From the NCBI RefSeq assembly GCF_013087515.1, contig NZ_JABFCN010000045.1:62001-126000 (forward strand): DNA of 64,000 nucleotides. The letters are read 5' to 3'. Made by a program: the position numbers and the translations under genes. Within the stretch, counting starts at the first letter, position 1; each line of letters starts with the position of its first letter. Of the stretch, positions 51,182-59,669 are shown one piece after another. A model generated the notes under the pieces. The model searched no databases and was not told the DNA's origin. It was given only the letters and a program-made list of their open reading frames with translations. Source of the DNA: Rhizobium sophorae. Lineage in GTDB: Bacteria > Pseudomonadota > Alphaproteobacteria > Rhizobiales > Rhizobiaceae.

Positions 51182-52378
51182 TTACCCCCTCCACCCCTCC
51201 AAAAACACCACCTTCTCCACACCCGCAAACCGCGCAACCCGCTCCAACTCCGCTTCCAACCTTTCCAATCGCCCGGCCGAAGGTTTCACGCCCGGTTCCA
51301 GCCAGAGCCGCTTGACGTCGAGGGTCGATTTCTTCCGATCCGCCTTCATGTCGATGCGGCCGATCAGCCGGTCGCCTTCGAGGAGCGGGAAGACGTAATA
51401 GCCGTATTCGCGCTTCGGCTCGGGCACGAAGACTTCGATGCGGTAGAAGAAGCCGAACAGGCGTTCGGTGCGGTTGCGGTCGCGAATCATCGGGTCGAAA
51501 GGGCTGAGCACGCGGATGCGGGGCGGCGCGCCGGGGTAAGTGTCGAGGGTCGAGAGGAAATCGGCAAAAGCCCAGGATGGGCGCGCCTTGCCGCCGAGCG
51601 CCGGTTCGATCAGCACTTCGGTCAGCTCGTCGCGATGGGCAGCCACCCAGGCCTTGGCCTCATCGGGCGAGACCAGGTTCCAGAAGGCCGATATCTCGCC
51701 ATGGGTGGCGAAGCCGAGGCGGGCAAGCGCGCTGCGGCAGGCCCAGTCGACGAATTCCTCGCGGCTCACCTCCGGCTCGCGGAATTCGGCCGGGATGACC
51801 CGTTCCGCCAGATCATAGATCTTCTGGAAGTTCGAACGGCCGGCGATCGCAAACTTGCCGGTGTGCCAGAAATATTCGAGCGCCGTCTTGTTCGGATGCC
51901 AGTTCCACCAGCCGCCGGAAACGTGTCCATCGGCCTTGATGTCGCGGGCGAGGATCGCGCCATCGCGCTCAACGCGCTCATAGGTCTCTGCGAAAGCCGC
52001 CTCGAAGCCCTCGCCGCGCCATTTGCGCCAGCGCTCGACGATCACCTTTTCCTGATGGCGGAACTTATGCTTCCAATAGACGAAAAAGGCGCTCGGCAAG
52101 ATCGAGGCGTCATGTGTCCAGTGCTCGAACAGCGCGCCATCCTTTTCGAGCAGCGCGGTCAGATGCTCGCGCCTATAGGTCTGGTTGCGGGAAAACAGGA
52201 TCTGATGATGCGCCCGCTCCACCGTCTGGATGCTGTCCACCTGGACGAAACCCAGTTCATGGATGAGCTGCAGCAGGCCGGCCTTGGTCAAGGCGCGGTT
52301 CGGCGGAGCGCTGAGGCCCTGCTTGGCAAGAAAGACACGGCGGGCGTCGGAATTGGAAAGCAGATTCGTCATGGCCAC
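51182..52378 (-). CDS. YcaQ/AlkX-like DNA glycosylase with winged-helix fold (HTH_42)
   Basis: 398 residues. It matches the HTH_42 family throughout: ARRVFLAKQGLSAPP at the N-terminus, GFVQVDSIQTVERAHH, LFEHWTHDASILP, and PFDPMIRDRNRTERLFGFFY near the C-terminus. The QVD at 46-48 corresponds to the catalytic Q-x-D motif of E. coli YcaQ, which unhooks DNA interstrand crosslinks; AlkZ in Streptomyces is the azinomycin-resistance relative. DNA-repair activity is therefore likely but untested here. Starts at 52378 or 52372. Confidence 0.85.
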   Translation of the reverse strand: MAMTNLLSNSDARRVFLAKQGLSAPPNRALTKAGLLQLIHELGFVQVDSIQTVERAHHQILFSRNQTYRREHLTALLEKDGALFEHWTHDASILPSAFFVYWKHKFRHQEKVIVERWRKWRGEGFEAAFAETYERVERDGAILARDIKADGHVSGGWWNWHPNKTALEYFWHTGKFAIAGRSNFQKIYDLAERVIPAEFREPEVSREEFVDWACRSALARLGFATHGEISAFWNLVSPDEAKAWVAAHRDELTEVLIEPALGGKARPSWAFADFLSTLDTYPGAPPRIRVLSPFDPMIRDRNRTERLFGFFYRIEVFVPEPKREYGYYVFPLLEGDRLIGRIDMKADRKKSTLDVKRLWLEPGVKPSAGRLERLEAELERVARFAGVEKVVFLEGWRG

Positions 52379-52486
52379 ATCATAATCCGGAAAATCTTCC
52401 TAGCCACCCGATATCGACCCAAAATCGACAGCGAGATTTACTCTTTCATCACCGGGGATTCCCCGTATAGAAGCGGGATCGCGTGG

Positions 52487-53176
52487 ATGCGAGGGATTGG
52501 TTTGGATATTCGTTTCGAAGGCGCCGGGGTCAGTTTCGGGGCACGGGTGGCGCTGCAGCCGCTGACGCTTGGCATCGGTGGAAAACGTATCGGCGTCATC
52601 GGGCTGAACGGCTCGGGCAAGACGACTTTCGCGCGTTTGATCAACGGGTTGACCAAACCGTCGGTCGGCCGCGTCACCGTCAACGGCCGCGACACGAGCG
52701 ACGAGAAGACTGCGGTGGCCGATGTCGGCTTCATCTTCCAGTCGCCGCAGAACCAGATCATCCTGCCGATCGTCAAAGACGACATCGCCTTCGGGCTGAA
52801 GCGGCGCGGTTTCACCAAGGCGGAGATCGAGGCAAAGGTCGAGGGCGTGCTGGCCCGCTTCGGCGCTGAGGCGCTGGCCGATCGGCGCGCGCACGAGCTT
52901 TCCGGCGGCGAGTTGCAGGTGGCCGCCCTCTGCTCGGTGCTGGCAACGGGGCCTGGCATTCTGATCCTCGATGAGCCGACCAACCAGCTCGATCTCAAGA
53001 ACCGGGCGCTGGTCGAAGGGATTATCGCCGGGCTGCCGGAAAGCGCCATCATCATCACGCATGATCTGGAGCTGATCGCCGATTTCGAGCGGGTGCTGCT
53101 GTTTCATGAAGGGCAGCTTGCCGCCGATGCGCCGGCTGCGGAAGCAATCGCCCGCTACAAGGAGATCGCCGCCTGA
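52487..53176 (+). CDS. bioM: Biotin ECF transporter ATPase
   Basis: 229 residues from the ATG at 52487; a TTG at 52502 with GAGGG six bases ahead is an equally good start (224 residues). Walker A is GLNGSGKTT, the Q-loop FIFQSPQNQIILPIV is typical of ECF ATPases, the signature is LSGGELQ and Walker B ILILDEPTNQLDL. With BioN and BioY it forms the energy-coupling biotin importer. The upstream open frame to 51032 is antisense to the glycosylase gene and not coding. Confidence 0.92.
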   Translation: MRGIGLDIRFEGAGVSFGARVALQPLTLGIGGKRIGVIGLNGSGKTTFARLINGLTKPSVGRVTVNGRDTSDEKTAVADVGFIFQSPQNQIILPIVKDDIAFGLKRRGFTKAEIEAKVEGVLARFGAEALADRRAHELSGGELQVAALCSVLATGPGILILDEPTNQLDLKNRALVEGIIAGLPESAIIITHDLELIADFERVLLFHEGQLAADAPAAEAIARYKEIAA

Positions 53177-53784
53177 TGCAGTCGCTCTATGTCGAAGGCA
53201 ACAGCGTAATGCACCGGCTCTCGCCGCGCCTAAAACTGTTGTCGCTGACGGCCTTCGGCATCCTCCTGTTCATCAGCGATAACCTCTTGCTGCTTTCGAG
53301 CGCCGTGCTGCTGACGGCGGTTCTCTATGGCCTGGTCGGCCTGCCGCTTGCCGATGCGCTCAGGCGGTTGCGGCCGATCTTCCTGACGATTGCGGTCGTC
53401 GCGCTCTTCAACCTGATCTTCAATCCCTGGCAGGAGGCGCTGGTACCCCTGCTGCGGCTGACGGCGCTGATGCTGCTCGCCGCGACCGTGACGGCGACGA
53501 CCTCGATCACCGAGTTCATCGACGAGGTAACGTCGCTTGCCCGCCCGCTCGAACGCATAGGCTGGGTGCAGGCCGACGATATCGGCCTGGCGCTTGGGCT
53601 GGTGCTGCGTTTCGTACCTGAGATCGTCGGCCGTTATCAGGCGATTCGCGAGGCGCACAGGGCGCGCGGGCTGAAGGTCCGGCCGATAACGCTGCTTGCG
53701 CCGCTGATCATCCTGACCCTTAAGGATGCGGATAATATCGCCGCGGCGATTGACGCGCGCGGCATTCGGCGGCATGTGAGTTAA
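53176..53784 (+). CDS. bioN: Biotin ECF transporter transmembrane (T) component
   Basis: 202 residues, five helices. The T-component features are MHRLSPRLKLLSLTAFGILL at the N-terminus, PLADALRRLRPIFLT, the Ala-Arg-Gly motif EAHRARGLKV and a second IDARGIRRH at the C-terminus, which couple the ATPase to BioY. The start codon overlaps the bioM stop by one base (TGATG). Confidence 0.93.
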   Translation: MQSLYVEGNSVMHRLSPRLKLLSLTAFGILLFISDNLLLLSSAVLLTAVLYGLVGLPLADALRRLRPIFLTIAVVALFNLIFNPWQEALVPLLRLTALMLLAATVTATTSITEFIDEVTSLARPLERIGWVQADDIGLALGLVLRFVPEIVGRYQAIREAHRARGLKVRPITLLAPLIILTLKDADNIAAAIDARGIRRHVS

Positions 53785-53805
53785 CGATTGATAAATACGG
53801 AATTC

Positions 53806-54375
53806 ATGATGATGAGCACCCGCGACCTCGTTCTTACCGCCCTCTTTGCCGCGATCATCGTGGCGCTCGGCCTGCTGCCGCCGATCTCGCTCGGCTTCAT
53901 TCCGGTGCCGATCACCGCCCAATCCCTCGGCGTCATGATGGCCGGCGTCGTGCTCGGCGCCCGGCGCGGCGCGATTGCCGTGCTGATCGTGCTGGTGCTG
54001 GTGGCGATCGGCCTGCCGGTGCTTTCCGGCGGCCGCGGCGGGCTTGCGATCTTCGCGTCGCCAACGGCCGGCTTCCTGATCGGCTGGATCTTTGCCGCCT
54101 TCGTCACCGGCTACCTCAGCGAACGGCTGGTCAACCATCAGCAATCCGCGCTGGTGCAGACGGTGAGCTTCTTCCTCGCCGCCATGGCCGGCGGCATCGT
54201 CGTGCTCTACGCCTTCGGCATCGCCTATCTCGCCACCGTCGCCGGCCTCGGCTTCACAAAAGCCTTTGTCGGCTCTATGGCCTTCATTCCCGGCGATGTG
54301 ATCAAGGCTTTCGTCGCAGCCCTGCTCGGCCGCGCCGTCATGGTCGGCTATCCCCTGCTGCCGGCGCGCGCCTAG
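53806..54375 (+). CDS. bioY: Biotin ECF transporter S component
   Basis: 189 residues, six helices, substrate-binding subunit. BioY motifs are ALFAAIIVALGLLPPISLGF, IPVPITAQSLGVMMAGVVLG with the conserved Gly-rich GARRGAIAV, and GLPVLSGGRGGLAIFASPTA for biotin binding. Tandem ATGs at 53806/53809/53812 all read in frame, with CGGA a few bases ahead. It follows bioN by 21 bp. Confidence 0.94.
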   Translation: MMMSTRDLVLTALFAAIIVALGLLPPISLGFIPVPITAQSLGVMMAGVVLGARRGAIAVLIVLVLVAIGLPVLSGGRGGLAIFASPTAGFLIGWIFAAFVTGYLSERLVNHQQSALVQTVSFFLAAMAGGIVVLYAFGIAYLATVAGLGFTKAFVGSMAFIPGDVIKAFVAALLGRAVMVGYPLLPARA

Positions 54376-54538
54376 GGCATAGATGGGTCCTGTCTGTTGA
54401 ATGCCCCAATGGCCCTTTCGGGGGCCGTTGGGCTTAAAGACGTAGAGCCCTCCCAGAAGTCGCTTCCGGTCGACATGAACGGGAACTTCCAAACCTTCTT
54501 TTCATTTTTCCGCAATGAACATCCGTGAAGGAGAAACC

Positions 54539-55051
54539 ATGCGAGGCGACCGGCAGGAGGAGATGGCCGCCTGGTTCCGGTCGCTGGAGCCCGTCCAGCC
54601 AAAGGACATGGTCGGTCTTTGGAGGGGCGTCGGGATTCCGTCGGGTCATCCACTGGACGGCGTGCTCGAGAATCTCAACTGGTTTGGCAAGCGTTTCCAT
54701 TCCGACATGCGGGCGGACGCCCTGCTCTTCACGTGGAGACCGGGCCGGCTCGTGGCGCTCGAGCCAAGTTTCTTACCCATTGGGCTGGCGATCAAGATAG
54801 CGCCCTTTGGCCGGACATTCGTCGCCCGCAGTTGGTTCTCCTACCTGCAGAAACTGCTTCGCGCGAGAGGCACGACCGCTTCGTTGCGGCTTCAGGCGCT
54901 CGACGACATCGAAACGGCGGCGATGATCTACGACAAACAGCCGATCGTGGACTACTTCCGGAGGATTGACGATGACGAGATTGCCGGAATGATGTGCGTG
55001 CGGGACGACTCTCGGCGATTCTTCTTCAAGCTGCGGAAAGTGATGGACTGA
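54539..55051 (+). CDS. GXWXG/DUF4334 domain protein
   Basis: 170 residues. The N-terminal GXWXG motif is MVGLWRGVGIPSGHPLDGVL, followed by NWFGKRFHSD. The C-terminal DUF4334 part is MIYDKQPIVDYFRRIDDDEI and RFFFKLRKVMD. The family is a small cytosolic fold of unknown activity. GAAGGAGAAACC before the ATG gives a clear ribosome binding site; an ATG at 54515 is possible. It precedes the RsbQ-like gene by about 130 bp and may share its transcript. Confidence 0.85.
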   Translation: MRGDRQEEMAAWFRSLEPVQPKDMVGLWRGVGIPSGHPLDGVLENLNWFGKRFHSDMRADALLFTWRPGRLVALEPSFLPIGLAIKIAPFGRTFVARSWFSYLQKLLRARGTTASLRLQALDDIETAAMIYDKQPIVDYFRRIDDDEIAGMMCVRDDSRRFFFKLRKVMD

Positions 55052-55183
55052 GGCATGCAGCAAACGGCCGGACGGCCGCCTTCTGGAATATCATGTCACA
55101 CGACCATCGAACCCTTTGCCTCCCCGATCCTTCCTCAATCCAAGACAGGCGGAACATGCTATGAAAGCAGGGAAGAGGACGAG

Positions 55184-55972
55184 ATGACCGTCATCGATCG
55201 CAATCATGTTCAAGTCCGGGGCGATGGCCAGCGTGCGATGGTCTTTTCGCATGGATTCGGGTGCGATCAGAATATGTGGCGCTTCGTGGCGCCGGCCTTC
55301 GAAGGCGATTTCAAGACAGTGCTGTTCGATCATGTCGGCGCGGGACGATCCGATCTTACGGCTTATGACGCCCGAAAATATTCTTCATTGGCAGGTTATG
55401 CGGACGACCTCGTGGAAATTTGCCGGGCACTCGGCCTGAGGCAAACGGTCTTCGTCGGGCACTCGGTCAGCGCGATGATCGGCGTCATCGCGTCGCTGCA
55501 GGCACCGGAACTGTTTGAAAGCCTGGTCCTTGTCGGGCCGTCGCCGCGCTATATCAACGACGGTGATTATATCGGCGGCTTCAGAGCGGCGGATATAGAC
55601 GACCTGCTGACGTCGCTGGATGACAACCATATGGGGTGGTCTGCCGCCATGGCGCCCGCCATCATGGGCAATCCCGATCGACCGGAACTCAGCGAAGAGC
55701 TGACAAATAGCTTCTGCCGCACCGATCCGGACATCGCCAAGGCGTTCGCACGGGTGACATTTACGTCGGACAATCGCAGCGACCTTCCTGAGGTCACCGC
55801 CAGAACGCTGATCCTTCAATGCCGCGATGATATCATCGCCTCCGAAGAGGTCGGTGAATTCGTCCATCGGCAGGTCCCAAACAGTCAATTGGTCGTGCTG
55901 AACGCGAGTGGCCACTGCCCTAACCTCAGCGCCCCCGACGAGGTCATCTCTGCAATCCGGCGGTTCGTCTGA
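55184..55972 (+). CDS. RsbQ-like alpha/beta hydrolase
   Basis: 262 residues, cytosolic. It resembles Bacillus subtilis RsbQ along its whole length, including HGFGCDQNMWR, VLFDHVGAGRSDLTAYD, VFVGHSVSAMIG, LVGPSPRYIND, NPDRPELSEEL and ILQCRDDIIA. The catalytic triad is Ser94, Asp214/215 and His243. RsbQ hydrolyses an unknown small molecule required by the PAS phosphatase RsbP; plant relatives are D14 and KAI2. Here the next gene, overlapping by one base, is a PAS histidine kinase, implying an analogous sensing pair. The frame is open to 55055, but GAAGAGGACGAG precedes 55184. Confidence 0.9.
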   Translation: MTVIDRNHVQVRGDGQRAMVFSHGFGCDQNMWRFVAPAFEGDFKTVLFDHVGAGRSDLTAYDARKYSSLAGYADDLVEICRALGLRQTVFVGHSVSAMIGVIASLQAPELFESLVLVGPSPRYINDGDYIGGFRAADIDDLLTSLDDNHMGWSAAMAPAIMGNPDRPELSEELTNSFCRTDPDIAKAFARVTFTSDNRSDLPEVTARTLILQCRDDIIASEEVGEFVHRQVPNSQLVVLNASGHCPNLSAPDEVISAIRRFV

Positions 55973-57111
55973 TGAACGGTCCCCACACGCAGGTCGCCAT
56001 GCCGGCGGAAGACCTGGAGGACCTGTACGAAAACGCGCCATGCGGTTATCTTTCGCTGCAGCCCGACGGGCGCATCGTCAAGGTGAATAGAACGCTGTCG
56101 ACCTGGATCGGCATCCCTGCCGATCAGCTCCTCGGCAAACGACTTCACGACCTGCTCAACACGTCGGGCCGTATATTCTACGAGACCCATTTTGCGCCTT
56201 TGCTGCGCATGCAAGGGTTTTTCAACGAGGTTGCCCTTGATCTTGTCACAGTGGACGGCAGAAAGCTGCCTGTGCTCGCCAATGCCATGGAAAGACGTGC
56301 CGAAGACGGCGCCCTGCTTTTCACCCGCGTGACGATGTTCCAGGCTGCCGAGCGTCGCCGTTATGAACGGGAGTTGGTCGACGCGCGCGCAGCCGCGGAT
56401 GCTGCCGGCGCCACGATCAAAGCCAAACTCGCCTTTGAACAGCAAACCGCCGAGTTGCGGGAGCAGTTCATCGCCATCCTTGGCCATGACCTGCGCAATC
56501 CGCTTGCCTCGATTGCCGCTGCGGCGCGTATGTTGCGAAAGGAAGAGCAGAGCGATCGCTCGACTAAAGTTCTCGATTTGATGCAGGGCAGCGTCGTTCG
56601 CATGTCTGGCCTGATCGACAACGTCCTCGACTTCGCGCGTGCACGATTGGGTGGCGGCATCGTGCTCGACAGGCGAGCGGAGGAGCTCGAGCCGCTCCTG
56701 CGGCAGGTCATCGAAGAACTCCACTATAGTCACCTCGACCGCAGGATTGAGGTGAGCATCGAATTAGTCGGCCCTATAAATTGCGACAGCAGCCGGATTG
56801 GCCAGTTGGTGTCCAATCTCTTGGGAAATGCCCTGACCCATGGGACGCCGGACGAACCGGTGCGGCTATCTGCGGCAACCCTCGACGGAAGACTGGAGCT
56901 TTGGATCGCCAATGGCGGCGCTCCGATTTCCAGCGATGCGATGACACGGCTTTTTCAACCTTTCTTCAAAGGCGAAGCCGGGACAAGTCCAAGAGGATTG
57001 GGGCTCGGTCTGCACATCGCCTCGGAAATCGCCCGCGCCCATGGCGGGACGATCACGGTCAGTTCCGATGACAAGGAGACGCGCTTCACCTTTGTGATGC
57101 CCCTGGATTGA
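55972..57111 (+). CDS. PAS-domain sensor histidine kinase, partner of the RsbQ-like protein
   Basis: 379 residues, no transmembrane segment, so cytosolic. A PAS domain (about 15-120: YENAPCGYLSLQPDGRIVKV) is joined by a coiled linker to HisKA with ILGHDLRNPLASIAAAARML (phospho-acceptor His172), then HATPase_c with the N-box LVSNLLGNALTHG and a G-box GLGLGLHIASEIARAHGG. The start overlaps the hydrolase stop (TGATG). No response regulator lies adjacent, so its target is unknown. The PAS domain plausibly senses the hydrolase or its product. Confidence 0.93.
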   Translation: MNGPHTQVAMPAEDLEDLYENAPCGYLSLQPDGRIVKVNRTLSTWIGIPADQLLGKRLHDLLNTSGRIFYETHFAPLLRMQGFFNEVALDLVTVDGRKLPVLANAMERRAEDGALLFTRVTMFQAAERRRYERELVDARAAADAAGATIKAKLAFEQQTAELREQFIAILGHDLRNPLASIAAAARMLRKEEQSDRSTKVLDLMQGSVVRMSGLIDNVLDFARARLGGGIVLDRRAEELEPLLRQVIEELHYSHLDRRIEVSIELVGPINCDSSRIGQLVSNLLGNALTHGTPDEPVRLSAATLDGRLELWIANGGAPISSDAMTRLFQPFFKGEAGTSPRGLGLGLHIASEIARAHGGTITVSSDDKETRFTFVMPLD

Positions 57112-57193
57112 CCGCGGCGCTCAAGCCGCGCCGGTATGGACCGACGATCCGGTTGACGCGTCTCGGCAGCCGGGCAGCCGGAATCCGGGCAAC

Positions 57194-57214
57194 AAAAAAC
57201 CGCCTTGAGGCGGT
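57194..57214 (-). terminator. Terminator of the Gly-rich small protein gene
   Basis: Stem ACCGCC / GGCGGT with loop TTGA; on the minus strand it is followed by six T. It lies 28 bp past the stop at 57242. Confidence 0.82.
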
Positions 57215-57241
57215 CGGGCATTCTATCGAGTTCAGTTTGAT

Positions 57242-57457
57242 TTAGTCTCCTCCTCCACCATCTCCGCCACCGCCATCACAGCCGCCTGAGGCATCGAACC
57301 AGCCTCCACCTCCATCGCCCGAGCCTCCCGAATTGCCCCATCTGCGTTTGGTGTTTGCGGCGGTCTGGGTGGTGGCGCCTCTTTCTGCCCTTGCGATCAG
57401 CGCAAAGATCAGTGCGACGCATCCAACGAGCCCGGTTACCACAAGAAATATATTCAA
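57242..57457 (-). CDS. Small membrane protein with Gly/Asp-rich tail
   Basis: 71 residues from a TTG at 57457, with GGAG five bases before it. One N-terminal helix MNIFLVVTGLVGCVALIFAL is followed by a basic loop (ARAERGATTQTAANTKRRW) and a low-complexity tail GGSGDGGGGWFDASGG with one Cys and Gly/Asp repeats. Similar short ORFs are found in rhizobia without known function. The ATG-started frame at 57461 lacks this tail. A terminator follows. Confidence 0.6.
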   Translation of the reverse strand: MNIFLVVTGLVGCVALIFALIARAERGATTQTAANTKRRWGNSGGSGDGGGGWFDASGGCDGGGGDGGGGD

Positions 57458-57682
57458 TCATTCTCCTTCATTCGTTTCAGGAAATCTAATTTCCTACTAA
57501 AATAGTGGATTAATTTCTTGATCCGGGCAATAGTCCGAATATGAAACTTTTATGACATTTTAGGGCACGTAAAGCGCGGGCCGTTGCATCAGCAGCCAAG
57601 GACCGCATTCACCGGTTCGTCCTTCGCCTGATGGATGCGAACATGGAGAAGGCCGTTCGATGTTCGTTTCAATGACCCCGGA

Positions 57683-58897
57683 TTATCGCCGGGATGGACC
57701 GGGCATTGAGCCGATGGGAACGGCGATGACGATGGCTGCTAGCAGCGCTGCGACGAGCACGCCGACACAGGCCGGCCAGCCCACGTGGTCATAGATCTGG
57801 CCGAGTACTAGGCTGCCTGCGAGACCCCCGGTGTAATAGGAGGCGAGGTAGATTCCGCTGGCGCCCGCCTTGTCCGTGACTGCGCGTCGGCCAACCAATC
57901 CGGTGGCGATCGCTTGGGCGAGAAATGTCCCTATTGCCACAAGCGCCAGTCCCGCCAACACCAGAGGCAAGCTGACACTCAGAAGTGCCGCGAGGCCGGC
58001 AATGGCGAGCCCAAGCGTCGAGATAATCCCGAGTTTTGCCCTTATTCGTACCGCGAGCTTGCCAGCCATCGGCGTGGTCAGCATCGACGGCAGGAATACC
58101 AGATAAACGAGGCCGAGCGTCATCGGCGACAGGCCGAGAGCCACGAGTTGGAAATTCACATAGGTGAAGGTTCCGATGAAGGCGAAAAGGATGAGGAAGC
58201 CGATCGCGAAGACACGGCGCAGCTCACCATCGGCGAAATGATAGGTCCAGCGGCGCATGTTGAATGATCCGTCTTCGCTGGTCTGCATCATGGCCGAGGT
58301 CTTTTTGAGGGTGAGCCGCACAAGCAGCGCGCCGGCGATGTTGAGGGCCGCGAAGGTGAGGAAGTTGATTTCAAGCCCACCGAACCCGGCCACTACTGCG
58401 GAGAGGATGCGACCGAAGAAGTTGCTCGCGACGTTGCCGGTCACATAGGCCGCCAACGCGCCTGTCGCCTGGGTTGGCGAGAAGTGTTCCGACAGATAGG
58501 CAATGGTCAGTGTGAAGGCTGCCGACATGCAGAGGCCCTGGACGATACGGAGAGCGGCAAAGACTTTCAGATCGTGGGTAAAGGCGAGAGCTGTCGTGGG
58601 AAGGGAAAGCAGCGCAAGGCTGATCCAGATGCCGCTGCGGTGATCGATCCTGCGACCGAAGTAGGCAATGCCAAGGCCGGCGACGGCCATGCCGAAAGTG
58701 CTTGCATTGACGGCAAAGCCCATGGCGGCGCGACTGACCTGGAATTTCTCGACAAGTGCGGGCAGGATTGCCTGGGCCGCGAAGAGATCGACCAGCGTCA
58801 GGAAGGCGATCAGCGCGATGACGGCAAAGCGCCAACGATCGGTGTCGGCTCCGAGATTTGCGCGCGGCGGATTGAGGACGTGCTCGATGCCGGTCAT
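57683..58897 (-). CDS. MFS-family transporter
   Basis: 404 residues, about 12 helices. The N-terminal RWRFAVIALIAFLTLVDLFAAQ leads into motif A as IAYFGRRIDHRSGIW between helices 2 and 3; later LRIVQGLCMSAAF and GASGIYLASYYTGGLAGSLV match the Bcr/CflA or arabinose-efflux-like branch. The substrate, probably an exported small molecule, cannot be named. It lies 87 bp upstream of the cupin gene on the same strand... that is, the cupin gene is transcribed from further right toward it. Confidence 0.88.
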   Translation of the reverse strand: MTGIEHVLNPPRANLGADTDRWRFAVIALIAFLTLVDLFAAQAILPALVEKFQVSRAAMGFAVNASTFGMAVAGLGIAYFGRRIDHRSGIWISLALLSLPTTALAFTHDLKVFAALRIVQGLCMSAAFTLTIAYLSEHFSPTQATGALAAYVTGNVASNFFGRILSAVVAGFGGLEINFLTFAALNIAGALLVRLTLKKTSAMMQTSEDGSFNMRRWTYHFADGELRRVFAIGFLILFAFIGTFTYVNFQLVALGLSPMTLGLVYLVFLPSMLTTPMAGKLAVRIRAKLGIISTLGLAIAGLAALLSVSLPLVLAGLALVAIGTFLAQAIATGLVGRRAVTDKAGASGIYLASYYTGGLAGSLVLGQIYDHVGWPACVGVLVAALLAAIVIAVPIGSMPGPSRR

Positions 58898-58984
58898 AGC
58901 GATCGCTCCAACAGTTGGATGAGGTGGTGCGGCATCTCCGATCTGGCGGGACCGGAGACGCCTTTCAGCGAGCCTGGGAGCAGC

Positions 58985-59476
58985 TCACATGGATTCGTGC
59001 TTTTGCGCTTCCGAGGTCAGGATGTCGGCGGAATAGAGGACAGCCGGCTCGCTGCCATTGTTCTTCCACCAATGCGACAGCATGCCGAATTCGGCAGTCA
59101 CGTCGCCGGCCTTGTGCTCGATCGGCACTTTGCAAGTGCTGCGGTATTCGGTGATCGCACCCGAAACGATCAGGATATTGGCCGGGCGAGCCTCATGCGA
59201 ATGCCACGGCACGACGCCACCGGGCTGCACGACGAGCTTGCGCATGCGTAGGGCACTGTTCTTCCAGGCATCGCCCTTGGAGGCGAGATCGATCGAAGAA
59301 ATGACCTCGTCGGTCACGTTCTTCGGCATCATTTCGCCGGGCTGCATGCCGTTTTCGGCGACCTGATCAACCGGGCATTCGCCGGCATGGGCATAGCCGG
59401 TCGGGATGGCGGTGAAGGATGCGAGAGTGAGGACGGTGGCGAGTGTCACGCGCTTGGCATTGAGGTCGAATTTCAT
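58985..59476 (-). CDS. Secreted cupin-domain protein
   Basis: 163 residues. A signal peptide (VTLATVLTLASFTAIPTGYA) is cleaved near HAGE, and the mature protein is a single cupin with metal motif VVPWHSHEARPANILIVSG (two His and a Glu), then IEHKAGDVTAEFGMLSHWWK supplying the third His. Only two cysteines are present. It is periplasmic and of unknown activity. The stop is 87 bp from the MFS gene, and an inverted repeat upstream may bind the LysR regulator. Confidence 0.85.
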   Translation of the reverse strand: MKFDLNAKRVTLATVLTLASFTAIPTGYAHAGECPVDQVAENGMQPGEMMPKNVTDEVISSIDLASKGDAWKNSALRMRKLVVQPGGVVPWHSHEARPANILIVSGAITEYRSTCKVPIEHKAGDVTAEFGMLSHWWKNNGSEPAVLYSADILTSEAQKHESM

Positions 59477-59550
59477 CAGAGTTCTCCTTGTTGAGCCCGG
59501 ATGAAGCGTTCGCGCCGGGCATGACAAGGAGCATGGAGAGCTCGATGGCG

Positions 59551-59579
59551 AATGAGAAATGCCACCTTATTCTCAATTC
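59551..59579. promoter_or_regulatory. Inverted repeat upstream of the cupin gene, candidate LysR site
   Basis: GAGAA-N11-TTCTC, extendable on both sides to about eight paired positions (AATGAGAA / TTCTCAATT). The arm spacing fits the T-N11-A logic of LysR-type sites. The motif TCAATTCCAT here (59573-59582) recurs upstream of bdhA (60649-60658). Confidence 0.4.
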
Positions 59580-59669
59580 CATAGCCTGAAGCTATCGTGA
59601 AACGCAGGACGTGCGGACGCCCCCACATCGCCAGGACACGGAGCACAAATCATTGCATTCGTTATGCTT

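Noticed and set aside
51032..52486. N-terminal 485 residues of the open frame that ends as bioM
   Set aside because: This part is antisense to the glycosylase gene; ECF-ATPase homology starts only near 52487-52502.
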